64,000 nt of DNA. It comes from an uncultured Rhodospirillaceae bacterium (GTDB taxonomy: Bacteria > Pseudomonadota > Alphaproteobacteria > Azospirillales > Azospirillaceae). The translations under genes were made by a program, and so were the position numbers. Below are positions 1 through 8,882 of the stretch, one piece after another (position 1 is the stretch's first letter; every line of letters begins with the position of its first letter). The notes under the pieces are model-generated. The model was not told the origin of the DNA, did not search any database, and was given only the letters and a program-made list of their open reading frames with translations. The stretch spans positions 62,001 through 126,000 of the forward strand of contig CALBDS010000033.1 of NCBI GenBank assembly GCA_937927415.1, in the 5' to 3' direction.

Positions 1-1211
1 CAGCCGTCCGGTTCCAGCCGGGCCAGATCGCCGGTCTTCAGCCAGCCGTCGGGCGTGATGACCTCGGCGGTCAGGCCCGGCTCGCGGTAATAGCCCAGCA
101 TCAGGTTGGGCGCGCGCACCCACAATTCGCCGGGGTCGCCCGCCGGAACGTCGGCGCCGGTGGTGTGATCGACGAAGCGCACCTCGATCAGCGGCAGCGG
201 CGGCCCGATGGACGTGTCGGCGCGCGGCGCGTCCAGGCGGGTCTGGGTGATGGTGGGCGAGCATTCGGTCAGGCCGTAGCCGTTGTGAAGCGGCAGCCCG
301 AAGGTGGCCTCCACCGCCTGTTTCAGCGCCAGATCCAGCACCGAGCCGCCCGACGAGAGATAGCGCAGGTGGGGCGCTGCCGGCGTCTCCCCGGTGATCT
401 TGGCGTGTTCGATCAGCTTGGCGTACATGACCGGCACGCCCTGGAAGACGGTCACCCCGTCGTGAGCCAGCGCGTCCCACACCGCCTTGGGGTCGAAGCG
501 CGCGACCGTGTGCAGGCAGCCGCCGGCGTACAGCGTGCCGAGGCAGGTGGAGGCCAGCCCGAACACATGGCTGATCGGCAGCACGCCATAGGTCCGGTCA
601 CGGCGTTCCAGCCCGCGCATGTGGCCCGAAATGCACGCCACGAACAGCAGGCCGCGGTGGGACAGCATCACGCCCTTGGGGTGCCCCGTGGTGCCCGAGG
701 TGTAGATGACCGCCCCCACCTGCTTTGCCGGGTCGGCGTGCACCGGCTCCGGTTCGGCGTCCAGCAGCGGGCCGACGGCCAGGGGCGGAAGCTCGGGATC
801 ATCCAGCGCCGTGGCCCCGTGACGGGCGGCGTGCGCGGCGGCATCGCGGGACACGGTGCCGGTGTAGAAGACCCGGCGCGGCCGGCAATGGGCGCGGATC
901 GTGTCGATCTCGCGTTCCGACAGGCGGGCGTTGACGATCACCGGCCAGGCGTCCACCTCGCTGGCCGCCAGGACCAGGATGGGGACGGCCATGGTGTTTT
1001 CGCAGACGATCATCACCCGGTCGCCGCCGCGCACCCCCAGCGCCTGGAAGTGCTGCTGCATCCGGCGGATCGCCGCGCCCAGTCGGCCATAGCTCCATTC
1101 GGTGCCGTCCTCGTGCAGCGCCGGAGCGTCGGGGGTGCGCTCGGCCCAGTCCAGGACCGGATGGCTGATGCGGGCGGGCAGGGCCGCGATCATGCGGGCA
1201 AAACGGTCCAT
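1..1211 (-). CDS. Acyl-CoA synthetase (AMP-forming), partial
   Basis: The reading frame starts at ATG 1211 and runs off the left window edge, so the C-terminal part is missing. About 403 residues are visible. They show the adenylate-forming signature YTSGTTGHPKGV (A3 P-loop) and later NGYGLTECSPT (A5), then ELWVRAPNLMLGYY and GWLKTGDLA (A7/A8). The family activates a carboxylic acid to an acyl-CoA with ATP. It lies 2 bp downstream of an acyl-CoA dehydrogenase on the same strand, so it probably feeds the beta-oxidation genes here. The substrate cannot be told from sequence; a fatty or aromatic acid is plausible. Confidence 0.9.
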   Translation of the reverse strand, partial: MDRFARMIAALPARISHPVLDWAERTPDAPALHEDGTEWSYGRLGAAIRRMQQHFQALGVRGGDRVMIVCENTMAVPILVLAASEVDAWPVIVNARLSEREIDTIRAHCRPRRVFYTGTVSRDAAAHAARHGATALDDPELPPLAVGPLLDAEPEPVHADPAKQVGAVIYTSGTTGHPKGVMLSHRGLLFVACISGHMRGLERRDRTYGVLPISHVFGLASTCLGTLYAGGCLHTVARFDPKAVWDALAHDGVTVFQGVPVMYAKLIEHAKITGETPAAPHLRYLSSGGSVLDLALKQAVEATFGLPLHNGYGLTECSPTITQTRLDAPRADTSIGPPLPLIEVRFVDHTTGADVPAGDPGELWVRAPNLMLGYYREPGLTAEVITPDGWLKTGDLARLEPDG

Positions 1212-1213
1212 GG

Positions 1214-2365
1214 TCACGCCGCCTCGCGGATCATGTTGCGGGCGATGACGAGTTGCTGGATCTGGGTCGTGCCTTCGTAGATGCGGAACAGGCGCACGTC
1301 GCGGTAGAAGCGTTCGATCCCGTAATCGGCGATGTAGCCGGCCCCGCCGTGGATCTGCACGGCGCGGTCGGCGACGCGCCCGACCATCTCGGACGCGAAC
1401 ATCTTGCAACAGGCCGCGTCGGTGGAGACATCCAGGCCGGCATCCTTCCGGCGGGCGGTTTCCAGCACCATGCAGCGCGCCGCATAGGCCTCCGCCCGGC
1501 TGTCGGCCAGCATGGCCTGGATCAGTTGGAACTCGGCGATGGGCTGGCCGAACTGCTTGCGCTCCATGGCATAGGCCAGGCTGTCGCGGATCAGCCGCTC
1601 GGCGGCCCCGACGCAGACCGCGGAAATGTGCAGGCGCCCGCGGTCCAGCACCTTCATCGCCGTCTTGAAGCCCTGGCCCTCCCGTCCGCCCAGCACGGCG
1701 GTGGCGGGCACCCGGCAATCGGTGAAGATGACGTCGCAGGTGTGAGCACCCTTCTGGCCCATCTTCCGGTCCATGGCCCCGAGCGTGATGCCGGGGGTGC
1801 CGGCCTCCACCAGAAAGGCGGTGACGCCGCGCGCGCCGTCTTCCTGGGTGCCGGTGCGGGCGAAGACGGTGAACAGGCCGGCGTGCGGCGCGTTGGTGAT
1901 GAAACGCTTGGTGCCGTTCAGCACGTAATAATCACCGTCGCGCCGCGCGGTGGTGCGCAGCGAGCCGGCGTCAGACCCGGCCTCCGGCTCGGTTAGGGCG
2001 AAGGAACCGACGATTTCGCCGCTGGCGAGCCGGGGCAGGTAGGTGCGTTTCTGTTCGTCGGTGCCGTCGATGATGATGCCCTGCGACCCGATCCCGTTGT
2101 TGGTGCCGATCAGCGAGCGGAAGGCGGGGGAGGTCTGGCCCAGTTCGAAGGCCACCTGCACCTCTTCGGCCATGGACAGGCCGATGCCGCCGTATTCCTC
2201 GGGGATGGACAGGCCGAACAGGCCGATCTCACGCATGGCTGCGACGACCGGCGGTGGGATGGCGTCGTCGTCCGCGACCGTGTGTTCGAGCGGGATCAAC
2301 TGTTCGCGCACGAAGCGCGACACCGTGCCGACCAATTGGCCGAGCGTCTCCGGATCCAATGGCAT
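1214..2365 (-). CDS. Acyl-CoA dehydrogenase
   Basis: A 383-residue protein of normal length for the acyl-CoA dehydrogenase family, flavoenzymes that put a 2,3 double bond in an acyl-CoA and pass electrons to ETF. Visible family motifs are FALTEPEAGSDAGS (substrate and FAD site), KRFITNAPHAGLF in the middle domain, and a C-terminal GGAGYIADYGIERFYRDVR segment followed by IYEGTTQIQQLVIAR. The Glu in YEGT is the usual catalytic base position in many members. It sits between the IclR regulator and the acyl-CoA synthetase on the minus strand. Genes for both ETF subunits are on the divergent arm, so its electron acceptor is probably encoded in the same locus. Confidence 0.95.
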   Translation of the reverse strand: MPLDPETLGQLVGTVSRFVREQLIPLEHTVADDDAIPPPVVAAMREIGLFGLSIPEEYGGIGLSMAEEVQVAFELGQTSPAFRSLIGTNNGIGSQGIIIDGTDEQKRTYLPRLASGEIVGSFALTEPEAGSDAGSLRTTARRDGDYYVLNGTKRFITNAPHAGLFTVFARTGTQEDGARGVTAFLVEAGTPGITLGAMDRKMGQKGAHTCDVIFTDCRVPATAVLGGREGQGFKTAMKVLDRGRLHISAVCVGAAERLIRDSLAYAMERKQFGQPIAEFQLIQAMLADSRAEAYAARCMVLETARRKDAGLDVSTDAACCKMFASEMVGRVADRAVQIHGGAGYIADYGIERFYRDVRLFRIYEGTTQIQQLVIARNMIREAA

Positions 2366-2392
2366 TCGTGTCTCCTGGGGGAGAAAAGATGG

Positions 2393-3220
2393 TCAGGAAT
2401 TGAAGAGGGCGGCGTCGAGCCGGCGGACCAGTTCCACCAGCCGCGGGGCGTGATCCTCTTCCAAGGTCTTGCGGGGGAGCAGGAACGACGGGCCGCCGCA
2501 GTTGAAGGCCAGCACGGGCGAGCCGTCGCGCGGCACATAGGGCACGCCGGCGGCGTTCACCTCGGTCTTCCAGTCGCCGAGCGACAGGCAATAGCCCTTC
2601 GTCCGGTATTCCTCGACCGCCTGCAAAATCCCGTCCCGGATCGCCGGCCAGCGGCCGGGGGACCGTTCGTTTTCGTGGGCTTCCAGCTTGTCCATCAGCG
2701 CCGCCCGCTCGCCGTCGGGCAGACCGGCCAGATAGGCGCGCCCGATGGCGCTGGTGGCCAGCTTCAGGTGTGATCCGACGTCCAGGTGCAGCGTGACCGG
2801 GCTGTCGCCGCGGCAGCATTCCAGATAGATCATGCTGAAGCGGTCCCGCCCGCCCAGCGCCACCGACAGGCCGGTGTAATCGGCCAGATCCTGCATCAGC
2901 GGGCGCGCCACCTGCCGGACGCCCATGCCCGACAGGCAGGTGTAGCCCAGCGACAGCACCGGCGTGCCCAGCCGGTATTTCCCGGACGCGGCGTTGTAGA
3001 CCAGATAGCCCTGTTTTCCCAAGGTGTAGGTCAGGCGCGACACCGTTGCCTTGGGCAATCCGGTGCGGGCGGCCAAGTCCTGATTGCCAAGCTCGATCTC
3101 ATTGCGCCGGAACGAGCGCAGGATGTCGAGTCCTCGGGCCAATGCTGTTACGAAGCGAGGGTCTTTCTCCTCGTCAATATCATGCTCTTCGACGGCAAGA
3201 CCTTCATCCCGCTTGCGCAT
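2393..3220 (-). CDS. IclR-family transcriptional regulator
   Basis: A 275-residue protein with an N-terminal winged helix-turn-helix (about residues 20-80; RFVTALARGLDILRSF, then LAARTGLPKATVSRLTYTL) and a C-terminal IclR effector domain (about 95-270). This is the classic IclR layout of PcaR/PobR/IclR-type regulators. It is the first gene of the leftward arm and faces the rightward beta-oxidation genes. A 26-bp palindrome at 3326-3351 in the shared upstream region is a good candidate for its binding site. The likely role is control of both arms in response to a pathway intermediate. The effector is unknown. Confidence 0.93.
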   Translation of the reverse strand: MRKRDEGLAVEEHDIDEEKDPRFVTALARGLDILRSFRRNEIELGNQDLAARTGLPKATVSRLTYTLGKQGYLVYNAASGKYRLGTPVLSLGYTCLSGMGVRQVARPLMQDLADYTGLSVALGGRDRFSMIYLECCRGDSPVTLHLDVGSHLKLATSAIGRAYLAGLPDGERAALMDKLEAHENERSPGRWPAIRDGILQAVEEYRTKGYCLSLGDWKTEVNAAGVPYVPRDGSPVLAFNCGGPSFLLPRKTLEEDHAPRLVELVRRLDAALFNS

Positions 3221-3325
3221 GGACTTCTTTCCCCGGGAATTTTGTTGATCGCCCGCACGAATGCGGGACGAAAGATTTCATTGAAAGCCAGTCTGACAGC
3301 GTTTATGGTCCCCGTCAAGAGAATG

Positions 3326-3351
3326 AAATTCAATTCCGTAGAATGGAATTT
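3326..3351. promoter_or_regulatory. Palindrome in the IclR/divergent promoter region
   Basis: The arms AAATTCAATTC and GAATGGAATTT are inverted repeats (10 of 11 positions match) around CGTA. The site lies between the divergent IclR gene and the 3-hydroxyacyl-CoA dehydrogenase gene. Short AT-rich palindromes of this kind are typical IclR operators. Assignment to this regulator is inference. Confidence 0.6.
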
Positions 3352-3459
3352 GACCGGGAGCGGCTGGCGCAGCCGGCGCTGAACGGACGTGGGCCGAACG
3401 GGCATGGCGCGGTGGTGCGCGCCGCCGGCCGGCTCCCGATCGTGACGAAAGGGGACAGG

Positions 3460-4986
3460 ATGAGCTTTGATCCACAAAGCGGCGCGCTCGTGCTGGGCGT
3501 CGTGGGAACCGGCACCATGGGGCGTGGCATCGCCCAGATTGCGGCGGCGGCGGGCATCCGGGTGCTGCTGCACGATGCCCGCGACGGGGCGGCGGCCGAG
3601 GCGGTGGCGGCGGTGGCCGACACCTTCCGCACGCTGGCCCGCAAGGGGCGCATGAGCGATGAGGCTGCCGACGGGGCGGCGGCGCGGCTGTGCCCGGTGG
3701 CCGGGCTGGACGGTTTCGCCCCGTGCCATCTGGTCGTCGAGGCGATCGTGGAGGATCTGGCGGCCAAGCGCGCGCTGTTCGCAGCACTGGAGGCCGTCGT
3801 GTCGCCCGATTGCGTGCTGGCGACCAACACCTCCTCGCTCTCGGTCACCGCCATTGCCGCCGGGGTCGCGCGGCCCGGCCGGGTGGCTGGCTTCCACTTC
3901 TTCAACCCCGTGGCGCTGATGAAGATCGTCGAGGTGGCGCCGGGCGTGCTGACCGATCCGGCGGTTGCCAAGGCCCTGGTGGGTCTGGGTGTGCGCATGG
4001 GCCACGCGGCGGTGGAGACGCGTGACACCCCCGGTTTCCTGGTCAACCACGCCGGCCGCGGTTACGGAACCGAGGCGCTGCGGGTGGTGGGCGAGGGGGT
4101 GGCGGACCCCGCCGCCGTGGACCGCGTGCTGGTGCAGCAGGCCGGTTTCCGCATGGGGCCGTTCGAGTTGCTGGACCTCATCGGCATCGACGTGTCGCAG
4201 TCGGTGATGGAGTCGATCTACGGCCAGTTCTTCCACGAGGCGCGGTTCCGCCCCTCGCTGCTGCCGCGCCAGTATATCGCCGCCGGTCTGCTGGGCCGAA
4301 AGACCGGGCGCGGCTTCTACCGCTACGCCGACGGCAAGCCGGTGATCGACCCCGAACCCGCCGTGCCGCCCGCCGACCGCCGTCCGCTGTGGATCAGCCG
4401 CCGCGACCCGGTGGCGCACGCGGCACTGACCGGGTTGCTGGCCGCCGGTGGTGCCACCCTGGACGATGGCGAACAGCCGTCCGCTGAATCGGTGTGTCTG
4501 GTGACGCCGCTGGGCGGGGACGCCACCACCGCCGCCCTGGCGGACGGGCTGGACCCCACGCGCACGCTGGCCGTGGACACGCTGTTCGGGCTGCAGGGGC
4601 GCCGGGTGCTGATGACCACGCCGGTCACCAGCGCCGGGGCGCGCGATGCGGCGTGGGCCGCCCTGGCGGCGGACGGCGTGCCGGTGACCGTGATCCACGA
4701 CAGCCCCGGCTTCGTGTCGCAGCGGGTCGTCGCCTGCATCGTCAACATCGGCTGCGACATCGCCCAGCAGCGGATCGCCACCCCCGCCGACATCGACAAG
4801 GCCGTGCCGCTGGGCCTCGGCTACCCGCAGGGGCCGCTCGCCATGGGCGACCGGCTGGGGCCGGCGCGGGTTCTGGCGGTGCTGGAATCTCTGCTGGCCC
4901 AGACCGGCGACCCCCGTTACCGCCCCAGCCCGTGGCTCAAGCGCCGCGCCATGCTCGGCGTCTCCCTCTCCACCCCGGAAGCCTGA
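3460..4986 (+). CDS. 3-hydroxyacyl-CoA dehydrogenase (long form, two C-terminal domains)
   Basis: A 508-residue NAD-dependent 3-hydroxyacyl-CoA dehydrogenase. The N-terminus has the Rossmann motif GTGTMGRGIAQIAAAAG; later come NTSSLSV, FHFFNPVALMKIVEV and TPGFLVNH, all diagnostic of the family. After the first C-terminal domain (ending LLGRKTGRGFYRY) a second one follows (SPGFVSQRVVACIVNIG through GLGYPQGPLAMGD). This is the PaaH-like long form, longer than the usual 280-300 residues. I chose ATG 3460 because GGGGACAGG precedes it at a good distance and the fold begins directly after it; the frame is open upstream but shows no family sequence. It oxidises L-3-hydroxyacyl-CoA to 3-ketoacyl-CoA, the substrate of the thiolase that follows 14 bp downstream. 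Confidence 0.93.
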   Translation: MSFDPQSGALVLGVVGTGTMGRGIAQIAAAAGIRVLLHDARDGAAAEAVAAVADTFRTLARKGRMSDEAADGAAARLCPVAGLDGFAPCHLVVEAIVEDLAAKRALFAALEAVVSPDCVLATNTSSLSVTAIAAGVARPGRVAGFHFFNPVALMKIVEVAPGVLTDPAVAKALVGLGVRMGHAAVETRDTPGFLVNHAGRGYGTEALRVVGEGVADPAAVDRVLVQQAGFRMGPFELLDLIGIDVSQSVMESIYGQFFHEARFRPSLLPRQYIAAGLLGRKTGRGFYRYADGKPVIDPEPAVPPADRRPLWISRRDPVAHAALTGLLAAGGATLDDGEQPSAESVCLVTPLGGDATTAALADGLDPTRTLAVDTLFGLQGRRVLMTTPVTSAGARDAAWAALAADGVPVTVIHDSPGFVSQRVVACIVNIGCDIAQQRIATPADIDKAVPLGLGYPQGPLAMGDRLGPARVLAVLESLLAQTGDPRYRPSPWLKRRAMLGVSLSTPEA

Positions 4987-5000
4987 TTGGATCTGCCCCC

Positions 5001-6203
5001 ATGACCGATGCTTTTCTCTACGACGGCCTGCGTTCCCCCTTCGGGCGCCATGCCGGTGCCCTGTCCAAGGTCCGCCCCGACGATCTTCTGGGGACCGTAA
5101 TCGCCGCGCTCGTCAAACGCACGCCCCTGGCCGCCGCCGGGGTCGAGGATGTGATTGCCGGCTGCACCAACCAGGCCGGTGAAGACAGCCGCAACGTGGC
5201 CCGCCATGCCGGCCTGCTGGCCGGGCTTCCCATTGAGACCGGGGGCCAGACGGTCAACCGTCTGTGTGGCAGCGGCCTTGCCGCCGTGCTGGACGCGGCG
5301 CGCTGCGTGCGCACCGGCGAAGGGGCGCTGTTCGTCGCCGGCGGGGTGGAGAGCATGACCCGCGCGCCCTTCGTGCTGGGCAAGGCGGAAACGCCGTTCA
5401 GCCGCAGCGCCGACCTCTACGACACGACCATGGGCGCGCGTTTCTCGAACCCGAAGATCGTCAAGACCTTCGGCGCCGACACCATGCCCCAGACCGCCGA
5501 CAACATTGCCCATGAGCTGGGCATCGGGCGGGAGGAGAGCGACCGCTACGCCGCGCGCTCCCAGGCCCGGTTCCACGCCGCTCAACGGGAGGGCTTCTTC
5601 ACCGGCGAGATCGTGCCCATCGACCTGCCGGCCCGCGGCAAGGCGGCGCCCGTGGTGGTGGCGGAGGACGAGCATCCCCGCCCGGACACCGACGTGGACA
5701 CGCTGGCGAAGCTGCGCCCGCTGTTCGACGGTGGTGTGGTGACCGCGGGCAATGCGTCGGGCATCAACGACGGTGCGGCGGCGGTTCTGGTCGGCAGCCG
5801 TGCGCGGGGCGAGGCGGCGGGGGTGGCCCCGCGCGGGCGCATTCTGGCCGGCGCCGTCGCCGGTGTCGCACCGCGCACCATGGGCCTCGGCCCCGTCCCG
5901 GCGGTTCGCAAGGCGCTGGAGCGTGCCGGCCTGACCCTCAAGGACATGGACCTCATCGAGATCAACGAGGCCTTTGCCGTGCAGGTGCTGGGCTGCGCCA
6001 AACTGCTGGAATTGTCGGCGGATGACAGCCGGCTGAACCCCAACGGCGGCGCCATCGCGGTCGGGCACCCGCTGGGCGCCAGCGGTGCGCGTCTGATGCT
6101 GACGGCGTTGCGCCAGTTGGAACGGTCCGGCGGGCGTTACGCGCTGGTCAGCATGTGCATCGGCGTCGGCCAGGGCATCGCCGCCGTCATCGAGCGGGTT
6201 TGA
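5001..6203 (+). CDS. Acetyl-CoA acyltransferase (3-ketoacyl-CoA thiolase)
   Basis: A 400-residue thiolase of normal length. It carries the three family signatures: NRLCGSG with the nucleophilic Cys at about residue 89, GGAIAVGHPLGASGARL with the catalytic His, and MCIGVGQG with the second Cys. It cleaves 3-ketoacyl-CoA with CoA to acetyl-CoA plus a shortened acyl-CoA. It directly follows the hydroxyacyl-CoA dehydrogenase and precedes etfB, in one operon. The similarity style suits both FadA and PaaJ/PcaF types, so the substrate (fatty or dicarboxylic aromatic intermediate) is left open. Confidence 0.95.
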   Translation: MTDAFLYDGLRSPFGRHAGALSKVRPDDLLGTVIAALVKRTPLAAAGVEDVIAGCTNQAGEDSRNVARHAGLLAGLPIETGGQTVNRLCGSGLAAVLDAARCVRTGEGALFVAGGVESMTRAPFVLGKAETPFSRSADLYDTTMGARFSNPKIVKTFGADTMPQTADNIAHELGIGREESDRYAARSQARFHAAQREGFFTGEIVPIDLPARGKAAPVVVAEDEHPRPDTDVDTLAKLRPLFDGGVVTAGNASGINDGAAAVLVGSRARGEAAGVAPRGRILAGAVAGVAPRTMGLGPVPAVRKALERAGLTLKDMDLIEINEAFAVQVLGCAKLLELSADDSRLNPNGGAIAVGHPLGASGARLMLTALRQLERSGGRYALVSMCIGVGQGIAAVIERV

Positions 6204-6220
6204 GGACAGGAGGGCGAACC

Positions 6221-6970
6221 ATGAAGATCCTCGTTCCCGTGAAGCGCGTGGTCGATTACAACGTCAAGGTCCGCGTGAAGGCGGACGGTTCGGGCGTTGA
6301 GACCGCGAACGTGAAGATGTCGATGAACCCGTTCGACGAGATCGCCGTCGAAGAGGCGGTTCGTCTGAAGGAAGCCGGCACGGCCACCGAGGTGATCGCC
6401 GTGTCCGTCGGCCCGGCCCAGGCGCAGGAAACGCTGCGCACGGCCCTTGCCATGGGCGCCGACCGCGCCGTGCTGGTGCAGACCGACGCGGAAACCCAGC
6501 CGCTGGCGGTCGCCAAGGTGCTGAAGGCGCTGGTGGACCGGGACGGCCCCACGCTGGTGGTGCTGGGCAAGCAGGCCATCGACGACGATTGCAACCAGAC
6601 CGGCCAGATGCTGGCGGCCCTGCTGGGCTGGCCCCAGGGCACCTTTGCGTCGAAGGTCACGGTGGAGGGTGGCGCGGTCACCGTCATCCGTGAAATCGAC
6701 GGCGGTCTGGAAACGGTGAACCTGACGCTGCCGGCGGTGGTCACCGCCGACCTGCGCCTGAACGAGCCGCGCTACGCCAGCCTTCCCAACATCATGAAGG
6801 CCAAGAAGAAGCCGCTGGAAACCGTCACCCCCGACGCGCTGGGCGTCGATGTGGCGCCGCGGCTGAAGACGCTGACGGTGGCCGAGCCGCCCAAGCGCAA
6901 GGCCGGTGTGAAGGTGGCCGACGTGGCCGCCCTGGTGGACAAGCTGAAGAATGACGCGCGGGTGATCTGA
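6221..6970 (+). CDS. etfB: Electron transfer flavoprotein beta subunit
   Basis: A 249-residue EtfB of normal length. The N-terminus MKILVPVKRVVDYNVKVRVK, the MNPFDEIAVEEAVRLKE segment and the C-terminal LRLNEPRYASLPNIMKAKKKP signature are characteristic. EtfB holds AMP and forms the ETF heterodimer with EtfA, which accepts electrons from acyl-CoA dehydrogenases and passes them to ETF-quinone oxidoreductase. A strong AGGACAGGAGGG ribosome site precedes ATG 6221. It is 2 bp upstream of etfA and inside the beta-oxidation operon, so this pair probably serves the acyl-CoA dehydrogenase of the divergent arm. Confidence 0.97.
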   Translation: MKILVPVKRVVDYNVKVRVKADGSGVETANVKMSMNPFDEIAVEEAVRLKEAGTATEVIAVSVGPAQAQETLRTALAMGADRAVLVQTDAETQPLAVAKVLKALVDRDGPTLVVLGKQAIDDDCNQTGQMLAALLGWPQGTFASKVTVEGGAVTVIREIDGGLETVNLTLPAVVTADLRLNEPRYASLPNIMKAKKKPLETVTPDALGVDVAPRLKTLTVAEPPKRKAGVKVADVAALVDKLKNDARVI

Positions 6971-6972
6971 TC

Positions 6973-7902
6973 ATGGCCATTCTCGTTGTTGCGGAACACG
7001 ACGGCGCTTCGCTGAAGCCGGCGACGTTGAACGCGGTCACCGCCGCCGCCAAAATCGGCGGTGACGTGCATGTGCTGGTCGCCGGCCAGGGCGTCGGCCC
7101 GGCGGCGGACGCGGCGGCCACGGTGGCCGGTGTCGCCAAGGTGCTGAAGGCGGATTCCGCCGATCTGGCCCACCAGTTGCCGGAAGCGGTCGCGCCGCTG
7201 GTGGTGACGCTGGCTGCCGGCTACGGCCACATCCTGGCCCCGGCGACCTCGGCGGGCAAGAATCTGCTGCCCCGCGTGGCGGCTCTGCTGGACGTGGCGG
7301 CGGTGTCGGACATCACCGCGGTGGTGGCGCCGGACACCTTCGAGCGCCCGGTCTACGCCGGCAACGCCATCGCCACCGTGCAGTCGGCGGATGCGGTGAA
7401 GGTCATCACCGTGCGCACCACCGCTTTCGACCCCGCGGCCGCCGAGGGCGGTTCGGCGGCGGTCGAGGACGTGGCGTCGGCCGGGGCTGCGGCCACCGCC
7501 CGTTTCGTCGGCCAGGAACTCACCAAGTCCGAACGTCCCGAACTGACCCAGGCCCGGATCATCGTGTCCGGCGGCCGTGGCATGCAGTCGGGCGACAATT
7601 TCAAGCTGCTCGAAGCCCTGGCCGACAAGCTGGGGGCTGCCGTCGGTGCCTCCCGCGCCGCGGTGGACGCGGGCTTCGTGCCCAATGATTACCAAGTCGG
7701 GCAAACCGGCAAGATCGTGGCGCCCGAGCTGTACATCGCCGTCGGCATTTCCGGTGCCATCCAGCACCTGGCCGGCATGAAGGACAGCAAGGTCATCGTC
7801 GCCATCAACAAGGATGAGGAAGCACCCATCTTCCAGGTCGCCGATTACGGCCTCGTCGCCGACCTCTTCAAGGCGGTGCCGGAGCTGACGGAAGCCCTTT
7901 AG
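6973..7902 (+). CDS. etfA: Electron transfer flavoprotein alpha subunit
   Basis: A 309-residue EtfA of normal length. The C-terminal FAD-binding domain is clear: ARIIVSGGRGMQSGDNFKLL, GASRAAVDAGFVPNDYQVGQTGKIVAPELYIAVGISGAIQHLAGM and the end VIVAINKDEEAPIFQVADYGLVADLF. The N-terminal half is the EtfB-like domain. It pairs with the upstream etfB to form the soluble ETF electron carrier. Translation is probably coupled to etfB, given the 2-bp spacing. Downstream lie two hairpins that may end or reduce transcription before the hydratase gene. Confidence 0.97.
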   Translation: MAILVVAEHDGASLKPATLNAVTAAAKIGGDVHVLVAGQGVGPAADAAATVAGVAKVLKADSADLAHQLPEAVAPLVVTLAAGYGHILAPATSAGKNLLPRVAALLDVAAVSDITAVVAPDTFERPVYAGNAIATVQSADAVKVITVRTTAFDPAAAEGGSAAVEDVASAGAAATARFVGQELTKSERPELTQARIIVSGGRGMQSGDNFKLLEALADKLGAAVGASRAAVDAGFVPNDYQVGQTGKIVAPELYIAVGISGAIQHLAGMKDSKVIVAINKDEEAPIFQVADYGLVADLFKAVPELTEAL

Positions 7903-7925
7903 CCTCATCCTTCGCGGCCACTTTT

Positions 7926-7963
7926 GATCCCGGACGCAGCCGTCAGCATGACAGTCCGGGATC
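7926..7963. repeat. Inverted repeat downstream of etfA
   Basis: GATCCCGGAC (7926-7935) and GTCCGGGATC (7954-7963) are perfect 10-bp inverted arms around an 18-nt loop. It lies 24 bp after etfA. No T-run follows, so it may be an mRNA-stabilising hairpin or a host intergenic repeat rather than a terminator. Confidence 0.55.
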
Positions 7964-8014
7964 GGACGACGCGTTCCCCCGCACTTGGGTCGTTCCTCTC
8001 GGGTGTGGAACCTT

Positions 8015-8046
8015 GGACCGGGCGTTCGCGCGCCCGGTCCCCCTTT
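8015..8046 (+). terminator. Terminator-like hairpin after etfA
   Basis: A perfect 10-bp stem (GGACCGGGCG / CGCCCGGTCC, loop TTCGCG) is followed by CCCTTT. The T-run is weak, so termination may be partial. It separates etfA from the enoyl-CoA hydratase gene 50 bp downstream, which then needs readthrough or its own promoter. Confidence 0.5.
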
Positions 8047-8096
8047 CATCCGGGCATGTGATGCCGGCGGGCACACCATCGAAGAGGGAGTGAAGC

Positions 8097-8882
8097 ATGG
8101 CGGTACTGCACACGGAACAGCGGGGGCGGGTGCTCGTCCTCACCATCGACGACCCGGCAACACGCAACGCGCTGGGGCCGGACATCTACAAAGCGGGGGC
8201 GGCGGCGCTGCGGCGTGCCGCTGAGGATTCCGCCATCGGTGCCGTGGTGCTGACCGGCGCCGGCACGACCTTCAGCAGCGGCGGCAACCTGAACCGGCTG
8301 GCCGGTCTGCGCGCCGGTGCGCCCGAGACGGTGTGCGCCGGGATTGACGGGTTGCATGGGTTCGTGCAGGCGATCCGTTCATGCCCGAAGCCGGTGATCG
8401 CCGCCGTGGAGGGCGGGGCGGCCGGGGCCGGTTTCTCCGTGATGCTGGCCTGCGATCTGGTGGTAGCGGCGCGCGGCGCCCGCTTCGTGATGGCGTACGT
8501 CAAGGTGGGGCTAAGCCCGGACGGCGGTGCCACGGCCTTCCTGGCCCAGACCCTGCCGCGCCAATTGGCGGCGGAACTCGCCCTGGAGGGCGGGGTGGTG
8601 GATGCCGGGCGCCTGCATCAGGCGGGGATCGTCAACGCCGTGTGCGAACCGGGGGCGGCGCTGGGCACGGCGCTCGCCCGTGCGGCAACCCTGGCCGCGG
8701 GGCCCGGGCAGGCCATGGCGTCCATCAAGGGTCTGCTGAACGCAGCGTACGCCGACGGGCTGGGGACGCAGTTGGACCGTGAGCGCGACAGCTTCGTCGC
8801 CAACCTGTTCCACGCCGACGCGGGGGAGGGGATTGCCGCCTTCCGCGAAAAGCGCCAGGCGGTCTTTGGCGGGGTGGGGTGA
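8097..8882 (+). CDS. Enoyl-CoA hydratase/isomerase family protein
   Basis: A 261-residue crotonase-fold protein of normal length. It has FSSGGNLNRL (first oxyanion-hole strand), PVIAAVEGGAAGAGFSVMLACDLVVAA (second oxyanion-hole segment) and KVGLSPDGGATAFL. The first position usually occupied by a catalytic Glu is not evident; Asp in SPDGG resembles PaaG-like isomerase members. It hydrates or isomerises an enoyl-CoA, the step before the 3-hydroxyacyl-CoA dehydrogenase upstream. An AGAGGGAG ribosome site precedes ATG 8097. The next gene starts directly after its stop codon. Confidence 0.9.
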   Translation: MAVLHTEQRGRVLVLTIDDPATRNALGPDIYKAGAAALRRAAEDSAIGAVVLTGAGTTFSSGGNLNRLAGLRAGAPETVCAGIDGLHGFVQAIRSCPKPVIAAVEGGAAGAGFSVMLACDLVVAARGARFVMAYVKVGLSPDGGATAFLAQTLPRQLAAELALEGGVVDAGRLHQAGIVNAVCEPGAALGTALARAATLAAGPGQAMASIKGLLNAAYADGLGTQLDRERDSFVANLFHADAGEGIAAFREKRQAVFGGVG

